From positions 1 through 17,684 of the forward strand of contig JAFGSL010000113.1 of assembly GCA_016934645.1 (NCBI GenBank): a stretch of DNA of 17,684 nt, written 5' to 3'. This document shows, in pieces, positions 7,857 through 15,031 of this stretch. The stretch comes from Anaerolineae bacterium. GTDB taxonomy: Bacteria; Chloroflexota; Anaerolineae; B4-G1; SLSP01. The notes below the pieces were generated by a model. The model saw nothing but the letters and a program-made list of their open reading frames with translations. It did not search any database and was not told where the DNA came from. Every line of letters starts with the position of its first letter. Position 1 is the first letter of the stretch. Made by a program: the position numbers and the translations under genes.

Positions 7857-8495
7857 CTATCCTTCCCGAATCATTTCCCACATAGGGAGGTTAATGATAG
7901 GGAGGGTGATCTTTTTGATGACCACAAACCCCAGATGTTCGTACATACGCACATTGTTCTCGGTCTCCGTCTCCAGATAGATGGGGAGACCAGCACCTTC
8001 GCTTTTTTCGAAGAGCGCCCTCAGCAGCTTGCCGGCGAATCCCTGTCCGCGAAATTGCGGGGCTACGCCAATGACAAGGAGATAGGTATAGGATTTCCCC
8101 TGCATCGTGGCCCTCCGGTCCACTTCGATGGGTGCAAAGACCGGCATCATTCTCCTAGCTGCGGTCATGCCCATTTTCATCCCCGACCATATCGCCCCGC
8201 AACGGAACATTCGCCAGAACGTCATGTCGGCCAACTCGCCCGGTACCCATGCAGCGACGCCTTCCAGAGCGGCTGAAGGGGCATAGACCTCGCCATATTT
8301 CAGGCAATAGCGGACAGGTGTTTCGAAGGCGCCTATGCGTCGTTCTGGGTTCACGCCGTCAAAGATCGCATTCCACACCGGATCGTGCCGAAAGGCATCG
8401 GTTAGCACCTCACCAGCCCGACGAACGTCTTTCTTCTGCAATCGGTACAAATCATCCAGTTTTCCTGTCATGTTGCCATTCACCTCATTCTCCAT
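7857..8495 (-). CDS. GNAT-family N-acetyltransferase
   Basis: A 212-residue acyltransferase. The acetyl-CoA pyrophosphate-binding motif A is clear in LLVIGVAPQFRGQGFAGKLLRAL (about residues 139-161, with the R-G-Q-G-F-A turn), and the motif B region follows in PIYLETETENNVRMYEHLGF. The N-terminal half carries RLQKKDVRRAGEVLTDAFRHDP, typical of GNATs. These enzymes transfer acetyl from acetyl-CoA to an amine; the acceptor cannot be deduced. The ATG at 8495 has a weak AAGAAG site; an alternative ATG at 8471 has GAGGTGA about 8 nt upstream and would shorten the protein by eight residues, so the start is uncertain. A 73-nt spacer separates it from the EFR1 gene and could hold a promoter, although I see no convincing one. 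Confidence 0.9.
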   Translation of the reverse strand: MENEVNGNMTGKLDDLYRLQKKDVRRAGEVLTDAFRHDPVWNAIFDGVNPERRIGAFETPVRYCLKYGEVYAPSAALEGVAAWVPGELADMTFWRMFRCGAIWSGMKMGMTAARRMMPVFAPIEVDRRATMQGKSYTYLLVIGVAPQFRGQGFAGKLLRALFEKSEGAGLPIYLETETENNVRMYEHLGFVVIKKITLPIINLPMWEMIREG

Positions 8496-8568
8496 AGTTA
8501 CTCACTTCTTTAAAGACGCACGGACATCTTGTTAACACCATTGGCTGCGCTATCTCGCGCCTTCTGCG

Positions 8569-9420
8569 TCAACGCTGTTGTGCTATATCTTTGTAGGTGA
8601 CAGAGGGATGATGGAATCTTCCGGTCATGCTGGTACTTGACTGGACCGGAAATCTCGAACGGATCTGTATGGCGTGTTGCGGGCAGTAGTTGATACAAGC
8701 CATACAAGCATAGCATTTGGTCGCTTCTTGCCACACCGGTTTCTGGTTGACGATCTGTATTTTGTGGCTAGGGCAGACTTTCTCACAGATACCACAACCG
8801 ACGCATTGCTCGTCACTATAAAAATGGACCATATCCTGGTACATATAGCGGTGCAATTCATAGTTGAGGGACTTGGAGATCCATGAAGACATCGCCTTTA
8901 CCCATTGCGGAAGGACGTAATCTACATCCGTATCCTCCATCAAATACGCTTTTTGGGCAAGGATGGATTGGCTGAAGGTATCCAGCTTGCGCTGCATCCC
9001 CGCTTCCAGAAAAGCAACGCGCTCCTCTGTCGCCAACGCGGGCAGGTTTTCTTTGCCAAGCGGGTGGTTCCAGGGCATGGTGATGTTGATCTGCGCATCC
9101 AACCGCCGACCCTGCCTCTTCAACAACTCGTTGATATAATCGAAGGCGTCCGAGGGCGTGCCGCCGCGCGTACACAGCGCAAAGAGATACCGGGCGGAAG
9201 CGACATCGACTCTTTCCAGAAAATTATGTAGGGGAATCGGCAGCGTCAGGCAGAAGTTGGGAAAGACAAAGCCCACCGTGTCCGCCGTCGTGTTGAGCGT
9301 ATCCTCATGCAACAAACGCGCGATGGGCACAAGGTCAGATTCCGGGAGTCGTTTTTGCAATTCCCGCGCGACGTGCAAAGAATTTCCGGTGCCAGAGAAA
9401 TAATAGATTTCGGTACTCAT
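8569..9420 (-). CDS. EFR1-type flavodoxin-ferredoxin fusion protein
   Basis: A 283-residue redox protein. The N-terminal ~170 residues are flavodoxin-like, with the FMN phosphate loop SGTGNS at residues 9-14 and a second flavin loop in CTRGGTPS. The C-terminal part has two [4Fe-4S] ferredoxin motifs, C206-x2-C209-x2-C212-x3-C216 and C236-x2-C239-x2-C242-x3-C246. This is the layout of the EFR1 ferrodoxin family found mostly in anaerobes, whose partner reactions are poorly known. The ATG at 9420 overlaps the CPBP protease gene by 4 nt (ATGA); a G-run (AGGGGGGC) just upstream acts as a weak ribosome site. The tail after the last cluster (about 37 residues) shows no domain. It can carry both flavin and Fe-S electrons, making it a candidate hub for the redox genes downstream. 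Confidence 0.93.
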   Translation of the reverse strand: MSTEIYYFSGTGNSLHVARELQKRLPESDLVPIARLLHEDTLNTTADTVGFVFPNFCLTLPIPLHNFLERVDVASARYLFALCTRGGTPSDAFDYINELLKRQGRRLDAQINITMPWNHPLGKENLPALATEERVAFLEAGMQRKLDTFSQSILAQKAYLMEDTDVDYVLPQWVKAMSSWISKSLNYELHRYMYQDMVHFYSDEQCVGCGICEKVCPSHKIQIVNQKPVWQEATKCYACMACINYCPQHAIQIRSRFPVQSSTSMTGRFHHPSVTYKDIAQQR

Positions 9421-10250
9421 ACGCCCCCCTGGATCTGCTTAACCAAGGTATTCTCACGACGCCAAAACACCACTGCGACGATGACCGCCGTCACCGCCAT
9501 CCCAACGCCAAATTCGGTGGTGATGTAGGTCGTAAAGCCGGTATCCCGCGTCAACTGGTCGAAGATGCTTTGGACGAAAATGTTGTGACTCGCGTGCAAA
9601 ATCGCGGCCGTCCACACGCTCCCCGACTTGAGGCGCAGCCAGGCGAAGGCAAAGCTGATGCCGATGACCATCACGCTAAAACAAAGCAAAGCAATCCAGC
9701 GCGGCGCGTTGGCGTGATAGTCTGCAAACAGGATCAGCGGATAGTGCCAGGCCGCCCAAATCGCCCCGCTGATGAGAGCCACGTTGGTGAAAGAGGTCAG
9801 CTTTGCCAGGTGCGGAACCAGCAACCCACGCCAGCCGATCTCCTCACCCAGGGCAGGGAAAAAGCTACCCAAGAGAAAAATGACTGTCGCGTTACGAAGC
9901 ACGAAGAGGGGCCACGATTGACCTTCGGGCACATTCTCCGTGGTGAACGCCCCCCACCCTAAAAGCCAAGTGAGGCCATACACCACACCTGCATAAACGA
10001 TGGGCAGCGCGTAACTGAGCAAGAGATAGCGTACCGGGCCGCGCCCCCATCCGAGACCACGCAGATTGCGCTGGAAGATGAAGGTGGTGAGCAGCGCGGC
10101 GACGCCAGGACTCCACATCAGCCCCAGGATATATAGTTGCCCCGCGCTCAGTTGTCCCGCCTGAATGATCAACACCCAGAAGATGGCGCTGAATAGAATG
10201 GTAAGTCCCAGGAATACAATGATACGACGTCGCGTGCTTTGAGTGTCCAT
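9417..10250 (-). CDS. CPBP family intramembrane glutamic endopeptidase
   Basis: A 277-residue polytopic membrane protein of the CPBP (Abi/CAAX-protease-like, Rce1-type) family. The conserved motifs are present: E136-E137-x3-R141 (GEEIGWRG), H169 in WAAWHYPL, and H219/N223 in LHASHN. The catalytic residues sit inside the membrane. Bacterial members act in bacteriocin self-immunity, peptide processing or unknown roles, and no peptide or prenylated-protein substrate gene is visible nearby. The ATG at 10250 follows an in-frame GTG at 10253; GGAG sits 7 nt before the GTG and 10 nt before the ATG, so either may be used. Its stop overlaps the EFR1 start by 4 nt, so the two are translationally coupled, an unusual partnership. 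Confidence 0.93.
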   Translation of the reverse strand: MDTQSTRRRIIVFLGLTILFSAIFWVLIIQAGQLSAGQLYILGLMWSPGVAALLTTFIFQRNLRGLGWGRGPVRYLLLSYALPIVYAGVVYGLTWLLGWGAFTTENVPEGQSWPLFVLRNATVIFLLGSFFPALGEEIGWRGLLVPHLAKLTSFTNVALISGAIWAAWHYPLILFADYHANAPRWIALLCFSVMVIGISFAFAWLRLKSGSVWTAAILHASHNIFVQSIFDQLTRDTGFTTYITTEFGVGMAVTAVIVAVVFWRRENTLVKQIQGGV

Positions 10251-10253
10251 CAC

Positions 10254-10349
10254 ATTTTTTTCTCCGATGACAGTTTTCTGCGTTCAAAGCTTTTCCACCT
10301 GACATACTATTACGAAATAAAGGCGATTAGGTTCCATCTGAAGTCTTCA
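10254..10349 (-). other. Intergenic spacer between PLP enzyme and CPBP protease genes
   Basis: An AT-richer spacer, the longest inside the minus-strand block, with GGAG just before the CPBP start and TGAAGTCTTCA next to the PLP enzyme stop. I find no convincing -35/-10 pair or terminator, but it is a plausible place for an internal promoter. Confidence 0.35.
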
Positions 10350-11615
10350 CTACCCGCCTTGCACCGTTTTCATCACCCGATACACCAGCGGCCCAACCCA
10401 GCCCTTGAACGTGCGCGCGCGCAGCGCCTGATCCAGGTCACGGATCAAATCACCTGTGCTTTCCAATCCAATGCTCGCGCGCACAAGGCCCTCGCCGGTC
10501 CACTCGCGAATGCGGTGCTTCTGTTCTTTGGTGTAGAAAGGCATGGCGTCAATGTACATATCTGTGGGATAGTAGAAGAGCAGGCTGTGGGCGTGTCCAA
10601 GCGATGTGGCGTAGGAAAACAGGCGAATCTTCTCTGCCAGTGTGATGGCCGCCCGCAACCCGTCTTTGAGGCAGAACGTCAGCATTCCCCCAAAACCGGA
10701 CATCTGCCGGGCGGCCAGGGCATGGTGTGGATGGCTTTCCAGACCCGGATAGAAAACGCGTTCCACCTTGGAATGGCCTTCCAGGAATTGGGCAATGCGC
10801 AAGGCGTTCTCGCAATGCTGCCCCATCCGTTGCGGCAAGGTGATCAAGCCGCGCGCGATCAACCAGGCGTTGAATGGACTGAGTGCGCCGCCAAGGTGAA
10901 CCAGCATCTCCTTGCGGATGCGCTGGATATGCTTCTCTGTCCCCAGTACTGCGCCGCCAAGTGCATCCCCATGGCCGTTCAGGTACTTCGTCAGACTGTG
11001 CAAGACGAAATCCGCGCCCAGGGCGAGCGGCTTTTGCAGGCTGGGACCAGCCCACGTCGAATCCACGGCCAGCGGGATGCCCGCCCCATGCGCAATCTCG
11101 GCCAGCGCAGCGATATCCGCGATACGCAGGATGGGATTGGCGGGCGTCTCGACGTAGACGAGCTTCGTGTTGGGGCGGAGCGCGGCACGCACCTGATCCA
11201 GGTCGCTGGTATCCACCAGACTGACCTCGATGCCGAAGCGCGGCAGATGCAAGCCGAATAGCTCCACCGACCCGGCGTAGCAGACTTCGCTAGCGATCAG
11301 ATGATCGCCGCTGCTCAAGAAGGTAAAGATCAGCGCCGACACCGCCGACATCCCGCTCGCCGTGACCACGGCGGATTCGGCCCCTTCCAGCGCGGACAGG
11401 CGGTCTTCGAGCGCGCGCAAGGTGGGATTGCCCCAGCGTGTGTAGGCGAAAGGCGGGCGCGAGGAGTCCATCATCAGCGCGTCGAACAATTTGACGCCGA
11501 ATTTGGGCAACTTGAAGGTCGTTGCCATATGCAGCGGCATACGCAGCGCGCCCGTGGTCGGGTCGGCGTCTTCGCCCGCGTGGACGGCTAAGGTTTCAAA
11601 ATCGAACTCATCCAT
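10350..11615 (-). CDS. Cys/Met metabolism PLP-dependent enzyme (trans-sulfuration family)
   Basis: A 421-residue fold-type I enzyme. Visible family features are Y58-T59-R60 (YTRWGNPT), the S-G-M turn at 87-89 that cradles PLP phosphate, D185 in AVDSTWAG, and the Schiff-base lysine K210 in HSLTKYLNGHGD. The family covers cystathionine gamma-synthase, gamma- and beta-lyases, methionine gamma-lyase and O-acetylhomoserine sulfhydrylase; sequence alone does not separate them here. The common VDNTF(A)TP segment is replaced by VDSTWAGP. The ATG at 11615 starts just before FDFETLAVHAG, where the family begins; a TTG extension at 11645 would overlap the upstream gene. The ribosome site is weak. The gene lies 17 nt after the beta-helix protein. 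A 99-nt spacer separates it from the CPBP gene and contains the palindrome TGAAGTCTTCA at 10339-10349, right after the stop. Confidence 0.93.
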   Translation of the reverse strand: MDEFDFETLAVHAGEDADPTTGALRMPLHMATTFKLPKFGVKLFDALMMDSSRPPFAYTRWGNPTLRALEDRLSALEGAESAVVTASGMSAVSALIFTFLSSGDHLIASEVCYAGSVELFGLHLPRFGIEVSLVDTSDLDQVRAALRPNTKLVYVETPANPILRIADIAALAEIAHGAGIPLAVDSTWAGPSLQKPLALGADFVLHSLTKYLNGHGDALGGAVLGTEKHIQRIRKEMLVHLGGALSPFNAWLIARGLITLPQRMGQHCENALRIAQFLEGHSKVERVFYPGLESHPHHALAARQMSGFGGMLTFCLKDGLRAAITLAEKIRLFSYATSLGHAHSLLFYYPTDMYIDAMPFYTKEQKHRIREWTGEGLVRASIGLESTGDLIRDLDQALRARTFKGWVGPLVYRVMKTVQGG

Positions 11616-11632
11616 AGATATCTCTTGTTTCC

Positions 11633-13246
11633 TTATGGGTTGCAAGTGTGAGCATTATAGTAACTGTCATAAACCTGGAAACAAGTCAATGCACTGCTGC
11701 TGTTGTAAACGCCTCCATCCAATTCCGAGACGGCTAGATAAAGTGTGCTGCTCTGCAAGCGCAGCGCGTTACCACTGCCGACGATGCGGGCGTGCTCAAT
11801 CCACGTCTGCGCGGTGGATTCGCTGTAAAAACCAGCGCTGCGTACGCTTCCATCCTCAGCCACAGCGACAATACCGGAAGCCTTCAATCTAGCAGCTCCA
11901 CCACTATTGGAAACGCCATAGGCGTAACTTCCGCCACGTCCCGTGAATGTGCCACCGTGCACTGTTGTCGTCGCGCCGGTTTCCAGGCCAGCATTGGTGT
12001 TACTGCCGTTCTCAGCTAAGGCGGAAACGTTTTCAACATAGAGCGCAGCACCAACAAAGCCACCGTTGTAAATCCCATACGCAACCGATCCACCACGCGC
12101 GGTGAAAGTCCCCCCTTTCAATGTGGCCGTAGCCGCATAACCGGCGTACAGACCGTAATTAAGGTTACTGCTGTTCTCTCCCAGGGCCGTGACATTCTCA
12201 ACTTCCAGGATCGTGTTTTCACTAGAGGCCTGAATACCAAGAGTAGCATTCCCGCCGCGCCCGACAAACGTTCCGCCCTGAACGTATGCCGTTCCACCAC
12301 CGGTACACAACAACCCACGGTTCGTTTTGCCGTTCGCGGCCAGGGAGGTGATGTTCAACAAGGTGACGCCCGTGCCGTCGCCAGTCACATAAATCGTGCT
12401 GTTATAATCGGCATCCATTCCTCCACCCAATGTCTGTGCCGTCACATCGGAAATCAACGTCGCCGTCGTGCCGTTGTTGGCCAGCAGCGCCACGTTGTTC
12501 GTGAGAATGCCGGTGTTAACCACCGTCAAATCTCGCACACTGACGTGATCGGTCAAAACCACCGTGGCGATGGTCACCGGGGAATCGCCACTCACCGTGC
12601 TGGTGATGATCGTCGCGCCCTGTCCCGCCCCCTGCAAATGGACGTAGGGCTTAAGCACAACCGTCTCACTGTAGACTCCCGGTGCAACCCAGATCAGGTA
12701 AGGGTGATCGGCAGTGGCCGCGTCAATACTGTCCACGGCGGCCTGGATGCTGGTGTAGTCGCCATCGCTTTTGGCGACAATGACAAGATTGGCATACCCT
12801 TGGGTTCTCTGCGCGTAGAAGGCATACGGAACGGCAGTGATCGCCTGGCGACCCAGCTCAACAAAGCTTGGCTCGCCCTCACACTGTACCCGGATGTCCA
12901 GCCAGCGGGCATCGCCATTGAAAACCCCCTCTTCACCACCAAAGTCGAGCGTTTCAGTGAATAGGCCTTCGGTGATGACTACCGTGCGGGTGATGGCGCT
13001 GCCGATCTGTGTGCCACCAGTGTCGGCGTCAAAAAGACGAAAAGCCATTGTGCAAGCTCCGTTCACACTTTTCCCATCCAACTTGAGCTGTCCCTGGTAA
13101 GTAAAACCAGTTGGCATAGACGCCTGCGCCTCTAGCAGACTCTGAGGTTGCAATAAAGACGAGGCGAGAACGCCCAAACGGAAGGTCATCCCCAAGATTA
13201 ACACACCCAAGACACATATACTGGCAACGATCCATTCTTTTTTCAC
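11633..13246 (-). CDS. Secreted or membrane-anchored right-handed beta-helix repeat protein
   Basis: A 537-residue exported protein. Residues 4-30 are a signal peptide or N-terminal anchor (IVASICVLGVLILGM). Residues about 45-150 form the module with FTYQGQLKLDGKSVNG, FNGDARWLDIRV and AVPYAFYAQ that I associate with Chloroflexota surface proteins. Residues about 155-220 resemble the start of a pectinesterase-like beta-helix (DYTSIQAAVDSI, YLIWVAPGVYSETV, VHLQGAGQGATIITS). Residues about 297-450 are a ~54-residue tandem repeat with GGTFxxRGG and VENVxALxENxSN. No catalytic residues are recognised, so carbohydrate binding or a structural surface role is likelier than lyase activity. The GTG at 13246 is chosen because AAAGGAGGG lies 7 nt upstream; a longer frame to 13270 has no such site. 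It lies 36 nt after the deacetylase-like gene. Confidence 0.88.
   Translation of the reverse strand: MKKEWIVASICVLGVLILGMTFRLGVLASSLLQPQSLLEAQASMPTGFTYQGQLKLDGKSVNGACTMAFRLFDADTGGTQIGSAITRTVVITEGLFTETLDFGGEEGVFNGDARWLDIRVQCEGEPSFVELGRQAITAVPYAFYAQRTQGYANLVIVAKSDGDYTSIQAAVDSIDAATADHPYLIWVAPGVYSETVVLKPYVHLQGAGQGATIITSTVSGDSPVTIATVVLTDHVSVRDLTVVNTGILTNNVALLANNGTTATLISDVTAQTLGGGMDADYNSTIYVTGDGTGVTLLNITSLAANGKTNRGLLCTGGGTAYVQGGTFVGRGGNATLGIQASSENTILEVENVTALGENSSNLNYGLYAGYAATATLKGGTFTARGGSVAYGIYNGGFVGAALYVENVSALAENGSNTNAGLETGATTTVHGGTFTGRGGSYAYGVSNSGGAARLKASGIVAVAEDGSVRSAGFYSESTAQTWIEHARIVGSGNALRLQSSTLYLAVSELDGGVYNSSSALTCFQVYDSYYNAHTCNP
11900..12358 (-). repeat. In-frame ~54-codon tandem repeats of the beta-helix protein
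   Basis: The encoded protein repeats with a period of about 53-55 residues. GGTFVGRGG, GGTFTARGG and GGTFTGRGG start at residues 324, 378 and 431. VENVTALGENSSN and VENVSALAENGSN start at residues 349 and 404, with a more diverged LNITSLAANGKTN at 297. A glycine-rich loop follows each. The DNA copies are diverged, so recent expansion is not indicated. The length fits about two to three coils of a parallel beta-helix per unit. Confidence 0.8.
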
Positions 13247-13282
13247 GTTGGTACCCTCCTTTGAAAACAAACAAATGGCAAA

Positions 13283-14151
13283 TCAGAAATCCACTGCACT
13301 CCAGATCGCTTGCAACGCCCGATAATCTAGGAGGATGATACCCTCTTCATCCACAACGGTCTTCGCCTCTCTAGACATCAAAAAGTTATAATCCGCCTGA
13401 CGGATATGCGCGCCGTCAGGTTCGATGGCGCGTAACTCCGCATTATCCAGGCCGGGATGTACCGCCCACTCGCTCAAGCCCACTGGAAGTTCGCGCAACA
13501 TCTGCACATAACGCGCGGTTTTGTTAGCCGAATCAAGGCCGTAACTGTCCAAAAAACCATGATCGTTGGCGGGAAGTCTCTGGCTCTGCACACGCTCAAT
13601 CCAGGCGTCTCCAGCGACGCGGAGCGCCAAGCCGTACTGCCGCGCCAGGTTGAACATCACATCGCAGATGTCATCCCTGCCCTGAAGACGCAGGGCATGC
13701 CAATCCAGGTGCGTCGGCGTGAGTCCGGCAGACAACACAGTGTCGATCTGCGCCCGAAATTCCATTTCCAACTCGGCCAGGTTGACCTGCGCGAGAAATT
13801 CAAACATCCGCGCAAAGGTATAAAAATAGCCACTTTCATCAACCATCGACGGAACCCGCGTCCTGGACGTGAGTGGCCCCCCCAGCGATAATCCTCCCCG
13901 TCACAAATTGCAGTGAGGTGAACGCCAAAAGGGATGTCGGGATGTACGGTAAGGAAACGCATCGCATGCGAGGCCCATGGGCAAGGCACCATCAAAGTCG
14001 TCGAACGAGCTACCCCGGCCAGCAATACTTGAAAGATAGCCTCGTTAACCGCGTGGCACATCCCAAGATCATCGGCGTTGATAATCAGTAGGCGCGCATC
14101 AACCGGATAGCCTAGCAGGCGGTTTGTTTGACTTTTATTCAACAGTTTCAC
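13283..14151 (-). pseudogene. YdjC/ChbG-type carbohydrate deacetylase, frameshifted at a G7 tract
   Basis: Two overlapping frames together form one deacetylase of roughly 290 residues. The first part (from 14151) has LLIINADDLGMCHAVNEAI with D27/D28 and GVHLT with H78, the metal- and substrate-binding residues of the YdjC family, and breaks after DYRWG at about residue 91. The second part resumes in another frame with VPSMVDESGYFYTFARM and TPTHLDWHALRLQ, carrying the later histidines, and runs to the stop at 13283. The break coincides with seven G on the coding strand (13877-13883); five G (WGPL) or eight G (WGGPL) would restore the frame. The start is GTG at 14151, backed by GAGGAGG 8 nt upstream. 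The family removes acetyl groups from chito- or other N-acetylated sugars. Everything else is intact, so a read error or a recent slip is likely. If functional, it could act with the adjacent exported protein on surface glycans. Confidence 0.85.
13877..13883 (-). other. G7 homopolymer at the deacetylase frame break
   Basis: Seven consecutive G on the coding strand, exactly where the reading frame changes. Upstream and downstream frames both show strong family conservation. Correcting to five or eight G joins them. Confidence 0.9.
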
Positions 14152-14159
14152 CTGGTTAA

Positions 14160-14166
14160 CCTCCTC
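14160..14166 (-). promoter_or_regulatory. Ribosome binding site fixing the GTG start of the deacetylase gene
   Basis: GAGGAGG on the coding strand lies 8 nt before GTG 14151. The reading frame extends further upstream into the repeat, so this site decides the start. Confidence 0.75.
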
Positions 14167-14173
14167 GAAAATG

Positions 14174-14235
14174 AACCACTGAGACACAGAGGACACAGAG
14201 AAAAACATAAAGATTCCAGTGCTCTCTGTGGTGAA
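14174..14235 (-). repeat. Short interspersed repeat with imperfect inverted ends (CTCTGTGTC type)
   Basis: The coding strand here reads through CTCTGTGTCCTCTGTGTCTC followed by AGTGGTTC, with two tandem CTCTGTGTC units. At the other end lies CACCACAGAGAGC. The two ends form an imperfect inverted repeat (ACCACxGAGA against TCTxTGTGGT). I recognise this 'CTCTGTGTC(T/C)CTGTGGT' style as a short non-coding repeat scattered in many environmental bacterial genomes. It fills most of the 91-nt gap between the methyltransferase stop and the deacetylase gene, so it would be transcribed and could form a hairpin. No transposase is present. Its copy number cannot be judged from one window. Confidence 0.6.
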
Positions 14236-14242
14236 AATTCCG

Positions 14243-15031
14243 TTACTGTTTCACACCGGCGACCCAGGCGACGTGATGCATGGTTTCGATCTCGCCTGTG
14301 GCGATGGTATTCCGTTCGGCGAACAGGGCAATGCGAGGATCATCCGGTTCGGGCAGTGGGACACCCAACCAAGTCCAAAGGTTGCTGATTAACTCCGCCC
14401 ACGCATATACATCTGGATAGATCCACTTGGTGAATACGTCAGCGGCCAGGCGTACATCAAAACCATTTTGTTCAAACAACGCTGTGACTCTATCAGCCGT
14501 GCGGGTGGTCGCCTCATCGCCTTGAAGAAGCTCGGGAAATATGTCTACGACTTCTTTTTGATGCCGTTCGGCAATCTCTTCGCAATACAACAACCCATCA
14601 GCGTGGAGCAGATGATGGGCTGCCTGAATGCCCTCGGTTGTGTCGGGGAGTGGCCCACGAAGAGAAACCACCATGTCGAAGGATTCTAGTTGAAGCTGTG
14701 CGATTTCACGTGGATAATCTAGCAGGAGAAAATTCACGTTGTGGATGCCTTCTGCACGTTTCGCCTCTTCAGCCATCCGGACATGTATGGGATCATTATC
14801 AACCCCGAGGCCGGTATCGAAGCTTGCATTCAGTTCCAACAGAAAGCCACCATTCCCGCATCCAACGTCAAGCACGCGCATCGCTGGTGAAAGCTGCGGA
14901 ACAATGATATGTTGCCAATCGGGATACCAGCGATTGTCTACGCGGATGGCATGACGACCACCATAGTAGGAATGTTTACCCTGGAAGATAGCTCGGATTC
15001 GATCCTGATCAATTTGCACTGAGCTATTCAC
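14243..15031 (-). CDS. Class I SAM-dependent methyltransferase
   Basis: A 262-residue methyltransferase. Motif I is VLDVGCGNGGFLLEL (about residues 53-67), the acidic end of strand 2 is GLGVDNDP, motif III-like sequence is NFLLLDYP, and motif IV is FDMVVSLRG. The C-terminal part (WAELISNLWTWLGVPLPEPDDPRIALFAERN) is a substrate-side region I do not recognise. GTG at 15031 overlaps the stop of the upstream methyltransferase by 4 nt (GTGA) and has GAGGA 7 nt upstream, inside that gene. The acceptor is unknown. Pairing with a second, unrelated methyltransferase suggests successive modification of one substrate, but this is inference. Confidence 0.92.
   Translation of the reverse strand: MNSSVQIDQDRIRAIFQGKHSYYGGRHAIRVDNRWYPDWQHIIVPQLSPAMRVLDVGCGNGGFLLELNASFDTGLGVDNDPIHVRMAEEAKRAEGIHNVNFLLLDYPREIAQLQLESFDMVVSLRGPLPDTTEGIQAAHHLLHADGLLYCEEIAERHQKEVVDIFPELLQGDEATTRTADRVTALFEQNGFDVRLAADVFTKWIYPDVYAWAELISNLWTWLGVPLPEPDDPRIALFAERNTIATGEIETMHHVAWVAGVKQ

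Noticed and set aside
8496..8568. A terminator or promoter in the spacer before the GNAT gene
   Set aside because: The only symmetry is a short GCGC-N6-GCGC, with no T-run, and TTGACG has no -10 box at 16-18 nt.
10254..10349. A sigma70 promoter in the spacer before the CPBP gene
   Set aside because: TTGAAC is present, but no -10 box occurs at the right distance, and TAGTAT lacks a matching -35 box.
10239..11261. A 340-codon plus-strand open frame
   Set aside because: It lies opposite the PLP enzyme, whose motifs are complete and conserved. The frame shows no family resemblance, is His/Gln/Arg-rich and is a shadow.
11900..12358. Regularly spaced repeats that might suggest a CRISPR array
   Set aside because: The repeats are diverged, in-frame coding units of about 160 bp in a beta-helix gene, not short identical repeats with unique spacers.
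13877..13883. Programmed ribosomal frameshifting at the G7 tract
   Set aside because: No slippery heptamer of the X XXY YYZ type with a downstream structure was convincing, and the needed shift is +1 or -2 bases in DNA terms. A miscall or tract slip explains it more simply, though it is not excluded.
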